A DNA stretch of 64,000 nt, taken from assembly GCA_018296165.2 (NCBI GenBank), contig JACKQL020000018.1, positions 682,001-746,000 on the forward strand. The letters are read 5' to 3'. Position 1 is the stretch's first letter. Every line of letters starts with the position of its first letter. The notes below the pieces were generated by a model. It did not search any database, had not been told where the DNA came from, and saw only the letters and a program-made list of their open reading frames with translations. This document shows, piece after piece, positions 12,300 to 21,679 of the stretch. This stretch comes from Termitomyces sp. T153 (Eukaryota > Basidiomycota > Agaricomycetes > Agaricales > Lyophyllaceae). The position numbers and the translations under genes are program-made.

Positions 12300-13922
12300 A
12301 GTTTGGTTGATATAGGCTGGGTAGGCAGACCTGGGTGGTCATGGCAGTAGCTGCCAGGGATTGCGAGCTGAGTGGAGGTGTTGGACGCTTCAGAGGTGCC
12401 ATCAGCCATGTTGAGGGGTCCATTGTTGGGAAGTATAGCATTCTGCTTTCTAGAAGGCAGGTCAGGAATGCTGGGCAGCTGCAGTCTGAGCTTGTGTGTA
12501 TTGAGTCCTGGCTGCAGGATATGCACCTATATCTGGTAGCTTTGCAGGACAGTGCATTGCACTTAGCATTTGTGCACTTGGGGCATCATTCCTTGCCCTT
12601 TCAGGCATTGTGGAAGTGTCTGTAGCCTTGGCAGTTATTGCAGCAAATGGGTTCTCAAACATCCTTACATAGGGCTACTGGGCAGCCACTGATGAAGACA
12701 CAACCTCTGATCATGTCGTTGGCAGTCTTGGGGTCATTGCAGGTGATCTTGAGCAAAGCAACCATTTGGCTTGGGAATTTCAGATTAGGGTTTTTGAGCC
12801 AATTGGCAGAGGTAATCAACTGCAGGGAGAGCCTGTTTTTGAGTTCAATAGTGCATAGGCAGTTGAGATCATTGAGGTCAAATGGGCCTGTGCATGGGAC
12901 AAACCTTGCTATGAGGTTGAACATCTTATTCAAAGCCTCAGCTAGAGCACCAAGACATTATTGAGAGCTTTCCAGTGAGTGATGGTATATTGGCAGAATC
13001 TGTTTGTAGTATTAGTGGTAGCAAACTCAGCAAGGAATGCACTGTTGTTGATGGCCTTCAAACCAATAGTGTGTGTCCCTGATGACTTGGAAGTGATTTC
13101 CCCCTCTTTGTCTTGATTCAGGGGCAATTCCTTGTCATTGTGATCTTGGGGGTTCTGTTGAGGGAGTCTTGGAGTTTCAAGGTATCCACTGTTTGTCAGC
13201 TGTTGGGTGTGTCAGCTTCTAGGTGGTCAAGTTTAATGAGAACTGTTCAGGCATTGCAAAGGATGTATTGCTGGACACAAATTTTGTCCTCAGGTATGAG
13301 TGCTGATGTGGCAGGTCATACAGCTTGGGCTGGTGGTGTTGGGCTAGTCATCAAGGCTTTGGCAATTGAGGCCCAGGTAATTGGCAAGCTGGGTTGCTGG
13401 GGGGTGTTTGCAAGTTTGGATGCCATGGTGTCCAGTGAAGATGATACCCTAGCTAGGGTCTCAGATGTGGATTTGAGAGCAAGGGCAGATTCTGCTCTCT
13501 GTGCATTGTTGGCTGTGAGAAATTCAGCTGTTGAGCCCAGTTTCTTGACTAGCCTGCTGAGCCTGCCCAGAGCCTTGGAGGCAATTGCCTCTACAAGGAC
13601 ATTTGGTACCTGGTTTATAACATTGGCCTTTAGGAGGAATGCCACAGCTAAGGCAGTGCTTTTGAGTTTGGATGGCTTGGAGTGGAGGGCGGCAGTGGCC
13701 AGGATGCTAATGAGCTTTGAGTGGTCATATGGCTTGGTGGCTAGGACCCAACTGTTGGACTTGAGCCATTTACATGCTTCAGGCAATGACCTGATCAGAC
13801 CAGAGTCTACTGCCAAGAGGGTTTTGAAGTCAGAATGGGTCAGGATGAGTCATGTATGTTTTGGAGTCCCACCCATGTTGGGACTGCTTGGGAGTGGTCT
13901 GGAGGATGTCCTAGTTGCTTGA
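12300..13922 (-). pseudogene. LINE ORF1 (gag-like), broken
   Basis: The longest open piece is 13816-13316, with SLPEACKWLKSNSWVLATKP, LKSTALAVAFLLKANVINQV and a heptad-like run around LVKKLGSTAEFLTANNAQRA; it resembles the coiled, Ala/Leu/Ser-rich start of LINE ORF1 proteins. Downstream, 12933-12655 (FVPCTGPFDLNDLNCLCTIE to GCPVALCKDV) leads into CNNCQGYRHFHNA and further Cys pairs at about 12650-12500, the place of the zinc knuckles. One knuckle cysteine position is lost to a stop codon. ORF1 proteins bind element RNA in ribonucleoprotein particles. This copy cannot make a full protein. Confidence 0.7.
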
Positions 13923-13966
13923 GACATTATATGGACCATGGAGGGTTGAGGGGGAGAGGAGTGATC

Positions 13967-15143
13967 TGTCATGACCTGTCCCCTGGATCCCCGCACATCG
14001 TCCAGCAACCTCCCAATTCCCCAAAACCCCCAATACTCCACCGAACTTCTGCCCATGCCCCGTGCCTATTTTGGTTAGCTCCAATGGCCCCCTGGCCAAC
14101 TTCGATGCCTTCCCCGCAGCCACTAACACTTACCCTGGATCTCCCAAACCCCGAGAACCACTCCCACTGTTCCCAATCTTCGCCACCCATCATCAACTCC
14201 AACTCAACACCCTGGTTCCTCCAACCCATTCCAGAGTATCACGACAACCTCGGGGCAACCTGCGTTCCCAAATGATCCCATCAATGTATCAGCATGGCCT
14301 GACCCTTGATCACAACCAACACCCACCCACTCTGTTGAGCTCTGCCAAGCCCCGCCGCTGCAGCCGACATACTCCGAAGTTCTCTGGTAGTCAGTATATA
14401 AGATGTCAAGTAGCTCTTCATACTCTAGTCTTGATATTTTGCTTAACGTTACCTATGGTCTGATTGTTTCCTTCTTGTGTTTTGTGTTTCATTTTCCTTA
14501 TCTCAGTCTCCTGGTCTTATCTCAGTCTCCTGGTCTTATCTCAGTCTCCCAGTCTTATCTCAGTCTCCCGGTCTTATCCCAGTCTCCTGGTCTTGTCTTG
14601 TCTCCATTTTGTTATCATTCTCGTCATCGTTTTGTATCTCCACTCAAATCTACTCTTGTTTCATATCGACTCCATTTCATTTTGTCCAATGCTGTCTCGG
14701 TGACTCCGTCCAACCGTAGTGCCCAAGCCTTCCTCAACCTTAATGACCTCACAAACTCCGCAATTATGATTATGAACCCTGACACTCTTTCACCAGATCT
14801 GAACCCCACTCTTCGCTCGGTCCCAGACTCCATCAACTCCAATTGATCTTCTATCAAACCCTGGCTCTGCTCCCATTGATTGCATAGCCACTTACTCCTT
14901 CATGTCCATGAATCTCCCATACAGTTTTCTGCCTGAACCCCGCCAAGCTTGTCCTGTTTCCTCGCAATCTGACTTCTCCAGACCTCCCCGGACCTGTCTA
15001 GATCATCTCCCACCGACTACCTGCACAAGCCATCAGTGCCCAGAATGCTTTCAAGTGTCCGGTTGCCAGTGCAAGGGGATCACGCCCGCCTAGTAAGGAC
15101 TCGCCCAGTGCAGCTGAGCCCCCGGGGTCAGCGGAACCTGACA
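13967..15143 (+). mobile_element. 1.18-kb TGTCA...TGACA insertion, CpG-rich young copy
   Basis: Starts TGTCATGACCTGTCCCCTGG and ends GCGGAACCTGACA, flanked on both sides by TGATC (13962-13966 and 15144-15148). It is a CpG-rich island inside CpG-poor DNA. It contains a TATA-like GTATATAAG at about 14395 and a minisatellite at 14501-14595. It has open stretches but no recognisable retroelement domain; one short plus-strand reading, IDCIATYSFMSMNLPYS near 14880, faintly resembles a retroviral-type protease start, which I would not rely on. Most likely a solo LTR or a short non-autonomous LTR element. Confidence 0.65.
14501..14595 (+). repeat. Minisatellite, five 19-bp units
   Basis: Tandem unit TCTCAGTCTCCTGGTCTTA repeated five times with one to three differences per unit. 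It lies inside the young TGTCA element and probably accounts for part of its extra length over the older copy. Confidence 0.85.
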
Positions 15144-15275
15144 TGATCACACAAACAGTACTTTGAGGCTCAGGTGCTCAAAGATACAGGGAAGTAAAAG
15201 AATATGCTAGCTACAGTTTCTAGACAGCCAAGACCCTGAAAGGTGTGATGGTCATAAGAGATCAAGAAGTTTCCC

Positions 15276-15712
15276 TCAATCTGATGCAGAGAATACCCTT
15301 GAGCAAGGAGAGAAGCAAGAGTAGAGCATTGTGCAGGAGAAGTAGCTTTTATGATGGTGGTTGAAGGTCAAGATGTGGTTCAACCAACTTGAACCACTCA
15401 CAAATATACCCAAACATGGTCACATGACTCTGTTGATATTCCCACATACAACTTACTCTTTATTTCTGACTAAAATAGGGATAAATCTGCAAACTTGAAG
15501 ATGCTCAAAAAACTGTTCCAATGAGTGAATATTTTAAAATGGCCATTACTCCATCAGTTTTGATTTAAATTACATAAGCTAAGATGCAATTTGTAGCTGC
15601 AATCCCATAGTATTTTACATAATTTAAGCAATATTTTAGATACTTCCAATCCTTCATGCCAATGTCATCTTTTGAAAAGTATAAAACATTGGGACAGTTT
15701 TTTGAGCCACTG
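15276..15712 (-). mobile_element. Tc1/mariner right arm (inverted copy of the left arm)
   Basis: Reverse complement matches 5982-6420 over its whole length: terminal repeat, the inner repeat copy (15503-15523), the spacer with GTCACATGACTCTGTTGATA, and the start of the transposase frame as far as the segment equivalent to LHQIE. Homology stops abruptly near 15276. With the left arm it forms the boundary of the composite unit. Confidence 0.75.
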
Positions 15713-15714
15713 TA

Positions 15715-17095
15715 AAAGTCAATGTAATGTGTCAAAAGATGTCATTTGACACTTGTCACCAGTGATACATTTCATAGTGCTTGGGCTGATCTAGAGTTGA
15801 ACATAATAGGAACAACTCAGAACATCTGGATATGTCCTGCAGGAGACTTTGAGTAAGTGTGGATTCCTTTCTCATGGATCATGTTCATCTATATGTATAA
15901 ATAGAGGACCATCCATCAAGCAAGTTTGAGCTCACTTGATTTCAGACAATTGTGTTTCTCATGAGGAACATCTTGGAATATTGAACACCCATTGAGTTTT
16001 AGTCAACATACTTTGTAATTATTCTTCTGGTCCATGAGAAGAGGGAAAACAAGCATGTGCAAGAGCAAAGAAATTCCAGCCAAATAAGAAATAAAAAATG
16101 GGCTTTTTCAGTGGAAATTTCAAGACCAATGTTGAGAGTACCAAAACTTTCTTAGCATCCATAAGTTTTGCATCATCTCTGAAGACAGCAATGAATGGTT
16201 TCTCTAGATTTAGACTCTCTTTGAACAAGGAGACATGTCCAGTCTGGAAACAAATCATGATCTCAGTTTCATATGAGATCATCTTGAAGAGGTTAAAGAG
16301 GCAGGAGAACTGAAGAAGTTTGGAAGCAAAGAGTACAAAAGGTTGGGTAAATTTGGTAATTACAATGAGACTTCAGAGTCAAATTACTCAGTAAATCATA
16401 CAAGCTACCATCTGTGCCTTCAGCATAAACCTGTAATTCTTTTTTGATGCCCCTGTAATTCTTTCTTGACACCATAATATCCATCACACAAGTTCATGTC
16501 TTGCTAAAAGAATAAAACAACCAATACAACTTACATGCAACATAAGAACAACTGAGTTGGTTCAATCCTTTCTCAGGATCAGAAGAATGACCTTATTTTC
16601 TAAAAAACAAATAAAAAAATCATATTACATAATGTTACATTTCTATTAACTTCTAAGTATTAGAAAGACAAGAAAACAACATATAGCTTACCAGAAAATC
16701 CTTGTATAACTTAAGATATGCAAAACTTGGCTGATAATCAAGCAGTTGATGATAAATAAGATGAGAAAGAGAAGAAAACCACACAATCTGGTTATCAGAG
16801 CACCAAGTCCACTAAGAAACATGCCAGTAGCTTCTATGGTGGAGGCTTTTTTATATGGGGTCATGAGTCTGAGGAAGTCAAATCCAATGAACATTCCTCC
16901 TTATGTGATCAGGGAAAGAAGGAAAACAGCTATAAACAATCAATGAAACCACCATTAAACAATCAGTAAGGACCACTTTTAATCTAATACCACCATCTGT
17001 GTACTATAGGAACTCAAGCTCAACCAGCCTGAGGGAGCACAGAAGCAGTAAGGGCTAGGATTAGAAGTAGATACAACTCTATAACAATACCCTAC
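15715..17095. other. Unassigned CpG-poor region
   Basis: No family recognised. A TATA-like box (TATGTATAAATAGAGG) lies near 15891-15906 and could mark an old promoter. Short minus-strand open pieces at 16282-16019 and 16894-16688 look like fragments, and no function can be given. Confidence 0.35.
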
Positions 17096-17109
17096 ACTAT
17101 CAACTGCAC

Positions 17110-18484
17110 TTGTCAACAAAAAAGACAATGCCAGCAAGCAGTGGAGGGCTCATGGGCAAAATCTCTGGCCAACTGGCACAAAAAACTGGGTCAGGCCCAG
17201 CAACATGTAGCACAACCAGCAGAACAGAGTCCCACACCCAGGGCTTGACTGTCCTGACAGAGAAAGACACCAGAGACTGGCTATATAACAATGGGCACTT
17301 GGATGGCATGGAAGACAGGATCAAGATTGACACATTAAGAGGTGCACTGCTACAGCTGGCACACAGACAGAACATATCTACCAAGGTCAAAGAAGGCATG
17401 AGGGCAGTTGCATTTGGAATGGAATCAATGAAGGCAGGGAAGCAGAGAGGATAGTTGTGGAGACAATGGAGAAGGAAATGGAGGAGTACCAGGAGGTGTT
17501 AAAGAGCATGGTGGAGGCATTGGTGAGAATGGTGAAGGGGATGGCAGAGCAGACAAGAGATGCAATGGACAAACTCAAGGAGGGGCAGATAGTGAAGGAT
17601 GGGATGGGGTAACAGGGGATGAGTGATGGGAGGAGAGAAAGGCAGTGAGGAGAGCAGAGGACATAATGAGGAGGGACAGAGGAGCAAGCAAATGGGCAAA
17701 GGAACATTTTTCAATCTATGAGATCAAGAAGTTTGTGGGAATGGGCTCCACAAGGAGGAGGGAGAAGGATGGTCAAAATTGCAAGAAAACCAGGCCAGCA
17801 ACCTGACCTCAAATCACTATAGACAGCACACCAATCAAAGTAGATACATCACACAAATTTGTAGGCATCATATTGGACCAGGAGCTGAGGTTCAGTGAGC
17901 ATGCAGCATATGCACATGGCAAGGGAATGGCAGTGGCAATGCAAATGAAAAGGCTGGCAAAGGTCAATTGGAGGCATGAGGGAGATGTTCATGAGAAAAC
18001 TGTATGAGGTGGTGGTGGTGCCCAGTATGTTGTATGCAGCAAACATGTGGTGTTGGCCAGTTGTAGAGGTGGAAAGGAAGGTAGTAAAGGGAATGAGGGG
18101 GGTTATGGAGAGGTTGGGGCAGGTCCAGAGGATGTGTGCTCTGCAGATATTGGGAGCATTACAAATAATGCTGAATGACCTGCTAGAGGCACATGCAGGG
18201 CTTATGCTGATGGACACAAGGATCAAAAAGATATGTGTTGATGCAGCAGCAAGAATAGCAGTCATGCCAGATACACATCCATTCTGCAAACCAGCTAGGC
18301 AGGCAGCAATATATGTACAATGGCACCAGGTGCTCCTCAATGACATTGTGAGTGCACTGGACAAAAAGCCAGGAGATATTGAGACAATAGCCATTGTACA
18401 ACATCCACCAGACTGGGAGTGCCCAGGTTGCAAAGTCAATTCTATTCCATACACCCATGCTCAGAAACCAGAGTACATATCTTA
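17110..18484 (+). pseudogene. Second LINE, internally deleted
   Basis: The first part (17110-17700) encodes an ORF1-like protein: GLTVLTEKDTRDWLYNNGHL, then KIDTLRGALLQLAHRQNIST, then a Lys/Met/Glu-rich coiled stretch broken by stops. The second part (17780-18484) is the C-terminal end of a LINE reverse transcriptase region: KLYEVVVVPSMLYAANMWCW, RVQRMCALQILGAL in slightly different form, LLEAHAGLMLMDTRIKKICV and HPPDWECPG. The endonuclease and reverse transcriptase core are missing, so about 3 kb was lost between the two parts. It belongs to a different LINE lineage from the 7.2-13.9 kb element. Confidence 0.75.
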
Positions 18485-18949
18485 AAGATGGAATCTTGTT
18501 TGAAAGAATAGGCATTCAGATGGCAGCTGGTATGCTTCTTTATCCATATTCTCAGTTGCTTTTTGTTAATGATGCACACTTCAGTTATAATCACTTTAGC
18601 TGTCATGGTTTCCTCAAGTTCCAATCATGGAAAGTTTGTGGCATGGGCCTACAGGTTGCCTGCACTTGCCAGCAGGGTATGTGCTGCTGAGATATAGAGG
18701 GGGTGAGTGCATCTGCTCTGTCTGCATTTACTAGAGATTTTTGATCCTTATCCAGGATTGAAAATCTCCTTTCATTGCTAGTCAGAAGTTGTACAATATA
18801 TACATTCAGCTATTTCAATATCTGGCATGAGTGTTATAGCACCTGCAAATTGCATGAATCCAAATGGCTCTCTTGGTGTCCACATCACAACATGTTTAAT
18901 GTGCTCCTGTGCTGATCACTCCAGCTCTAGCTTGATTGTGTTGGGCTCA

Positions 18950-19563
18950 AAGATTGTATCCTGCATTTGTATTTTCTCCTACAGAGATATTGTTATTTCC
19001 ATCATTTGGGCCATTACCTTGACCTGATTGATTGGTGGAACTACCTTTTGACTCCCATGAGGACTTGCTGGACATGATCATCCCATGTAAGTGTTTACTA
19101 TGAAATAGCTTAGAATGAAATACAAAGTAAATGATTTCAAACACAACAGAGATAGTCAAACATATCATAGAGTGTGATCCATGGTCTGGATATATACTCC
19201 CCATTGGGTGAAGGCAAAGTTAAACCTATGAGGAGCACATTTCTTTTTATACTGTGCACAAATAGATATGTCTTCATCAGCATCAATGTGTTGTTGACTC
19301 ATATAATTCAAACATGCAAATACATTGCTTGCAGTAGAACCCAAATGATTGAGTCCAGAAGCATCTTGGGAGTGATGACCAATCAACTTTGTCAAGGGGA
19401 AATAGATGGCATGAGCAATGGTGACTAATGTATCAGTAGTGTACTAAAGTGTTATAAATTTGGTCAATCTGATGCAGTTTTCTCACCTTGGCATGTCCAA
19501 ATAATGCTTTTATTTCTTTATCTGTACCACCATTGATGCCTTTATAAAAAGCAAATGCATCAC
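18950..19563 (-). pseudogene. 3' part of an unidentified gene split by the gypsy insertion
   Basis: Continues the reading frame found at 26085-25829 on the other side of the gypsy element. The exon piece 19563-19487 reads DAFAFYKGINGGTDKEIKAL and ends FGHAK. A 62-nt intron (19486-19425, GTGAGA...TTAG) follows. The next exon, 19424 to about 19170, reads VTIAHAIYFPLTKLIGHHSQ, DASGLNHLGSTASNVFACLN and CAPHRFNFAFTQWGVYIQ. A Ser/Gly/Asn-rich tail lies near 19070-18950. I do not recognise the family. Its orderly exon structure and frame suggest a real gene, host or transposon cargo. Confidence 0.5.
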
Positions 19564-20020
19564 TGTCAGGGGACTTCACATGTCTGGAGTATCATCTTGT
19601 TTCCTTTATTTCCAGCCAGCCTCTTACTCTCAGACTCCCATCTTTTGATCACAAGTACTCTCAATCCAGGGCTATCTGATGGTACCACTTTGGCAGCATC
19701 ACATGATCTGTGACTCAAGAGCAAAGCCATTTACAATGGATTTCTGGTTTTAGGTTATGTGACTTTGATAATGGCTTTGACAATGATGTTGGGCTCTGCA
19801 CATGAACAAAATCTGATGTCATATTTCCCACAGTATTTCCCATGATTCATTTCTGTAAATTTGCAGTCCTGGCAATTGGAATCCTCAGACTCATTCTCTT
19901 TGGATTTCTCTCTGCCAGGTATGTAGTTAGTTTTTGCTGGGCCACTACTGTTAATAAACCTTTGGATTTTCCTATGCCAGTTGGGTGATTGAACCACAGC
20001 TTCTAGAGGTTACTCATACA
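19564..20020 (+). repeat. 5' LTR of the chromovirus
   Basis: 457 bp, TG...CA, matching 25410-25828. It contains about 38 bp near 19715-19750 that the 3' LTR lacks. No clear primer-binding site matching a tRNA 3' end was recognised immediately after it. Confidence 0.9.
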
Positions 20021-20109
20021 GCAGAACAAGTCTCTAGATTTGGTCTGGAAGCCCCCTTTTCAATTGCCTGAGCTTTCTGTTTGGTTTTTCAAAAGGTCTC
20101 TCTTCCACC

Positions 20110-21450
20110 AGTGTCTTACTATCCCCTGTGCTCCTTCTATGACCCAACCAAATCCTCCAGTACCTCCTCCTGGTGCTTCAAGCCCCCAGGACAATGCTTG
20201 GACTTGTTTTCTGTCCCTAGAGACACAGGTTCAACTTACCCAAGCTTTTCTTACCTCCTACACTGCCAAACTCACTGGGTTCTGTCAAACTACTGAAGCA
20301 TTCTCCCTCTCCCTTCAGGTCCTCCTAAAATGCCTCCTTCTCACACCTACTCCTTCCCCTGGACCTCCAGCAGTGGCAGGAAGGTTTTCTTCTATACCTA
20401 GCTCAGAGTTTTCAGCATCCTGCTCCAAACTTCCTTGCTCTGCACTCCCTGACATATTTGATGGGGACCATAAGGTTGAGGAACATTTCTTCCAATCCTG
20501 CATCACTTATATCCAGTTGAGTAGTGAAGCTTTTGCCTCTGATGCCCTGAAGATTGCCTGGGTCCTCTTCTACAGGAATGCAAGCCAAGCCTCAATGTTT
20601 TGTGTATTTTTTGACACTCTGGAGGAGTTGAGAGTTTCTCTGGCTGGATGGAGTTTGAGAAGGAGTTCCAAGCTGAGTTCTTTCTCCTCAATATTGCTAA
20701 GACTGCAGCTCTCTCCCTTTGTGACTGAAACCAGTATAGGCAAGGGAAGCAGTCACTAGATGAGTACATTGACTCATTCCATGCCTTAGTGAAGCAGGCT
20801 GGATATCCAGATGGTCTGCAGCTTTGCCTGACCTTCTGCAATGGACTCCACCCTTCTCTCATGGACTGTATTGACAGTATGGCTAAGAGGTTTCCTAATG
20901 ATGAGTGTGTTGACACCTGGTACAAGGTGGCATGTGAACAGTGGCAGTTGATATAGCTACAGCATGAGATGAGCCACTCTACATGCTTCCTTTGCTTGTG
21001 GTGGGACTACTCCCTGAGTTTCCCCTTCCATGCATGCTCCAGTGGCCCCTTAAGCAGGTACAACCCTTCCAGTTCCAGCTTATGTTGCTTCTTTCTGTGC
21101 TTTGTTACCAGCCCCTATATGCCCCCTACTCCAGAGAGTCCCAATGGATGTTGATGCCTCCTGACAGTGATCCTCCACACATCTGTGTCAATGCTGTGAA
21201 AAGGCTGGCCACTTTGCTTGTTACTGTCCTCAAGGGCTGGAAGTCTGCTACCTGTTTGCATTGGAGCAAGAAGAACTGATTGACCAACTCCTGACAGCCT
21301 GAGATGCAACAGGAGCCCCCTCTTTTGATGTGCTTATAGCTGCCCCCTCTGATGAGGTGGCCAACATATTGGAGGAGGTGCCCATGAAATTGGAGGAGGA
21401 TTTTCAAAAAGGCAATGGATGACCTGTATGTCCTCATTGCCTAGTGCTAA
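20110..21450 (+). pseudogene. Chromovirus gag with zinc knuckle, broken
   Basis: The longest open piece, 20040-20759, is Pro/Ser-rich and leads to FDGDHKVEEHFFQSCITYIQ, the usual start of a Ty3 capsid domain. It continues in other frames through CNGLHPSLMDCIDSM-like text near 20850-20880. At about 21184-21226 the frame reads CQCCEKAGHFACYC, which fits the CX2CX4HX4C nucleocapsid knuckle. Several frame changes and stops break the protein. Confidence 0.7.
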
Positions 21451-21679
21451 TCATTTCACTCCTCTGAGTAGAATCAAATATATCTGTTGCTGCCCTTGCT
21501 ACTATGCCCAAAATGATAAGCCCCTCCTCAGCCATACAAACCCCCTCTCTGGCTAAAGTCTCTGCTGGGAACACACCTCCTAACCCACACCTCCAGACTC
21601 CTGCATAGAAATGCTGTCTTCCCTATTGTTACATTGTTGCTTCCACCCCTTCCACTAATTCCCTGAAGCTACAGGTAGA

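Larger units (their letters stand above)
7240..13961 (-). mobile_element. Near-complete LINE (non-LTR retrotransposon), minus strand
   Basis: Order from 5' to 3' on the minus strand: ORF1 (about 13.85-12.3 kb) with a nucleic-acid-binding zinc-knuckle region, then ORF2 (about 12.17-7.24 kb) with AP-type endonuclease, reverse transcriptase, RNase H and a C-terminal Cys/His region. This is the domain order of I/Tad-type LINEs common in Agaricomycetes. Both ORFs carry several in-frame stops and frame changes. A 1,008-bp element is inserted in the endonuclease region (10993-12000), and another lies at the 5' side (13967-15143). CpG is almost absent apart from the second insertion. Confidence 0.85.
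5982..15712. mobile_element. Composite unit bounded by Tc1/mariner inverted repeats
   Basis: Left end 5982-6007 and right end 15687-15712 are the same 26-bp sequence in inverted orientation with no mismatch, beginning CAGTGGCTCAAAAAACTGTC. Each end is flanked by TA (5980-5981 and 15713-15714), the Tc1/mariner target duplication. Homology continues inward for about 440 bp on both sides (5982-6420 against 15276-15712), and both arms carry the 5' part of a transposase reading frame. The two arms are therefore both 5' ends facing inward, not the two different ends of one transposon. Between them lie an inverted transposase fragment and a LINE with two later insertions. It could have moved as one 9.7-kb unit, or two copies could have come together by rearrangement; sequence alone cannot decide. 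Confidence 0.7.

Noticed and set aside
12335..13922. Long plus-strand open frames opposite LINE ORF1 (for example 13113-13922, 269 codons)
   Set aside because: Antisense to a clear LINE ORF1 and lacking any recognisable domain; CpG and stop depletion makes both strands open.
14880..14990. Retroviral-type protease in the CpG-rich element
   Set aside because: Only a few residues resemble the protease start, the Asp-Ser/Thr-Gly triad is absent, and no other retroelement domain follows.
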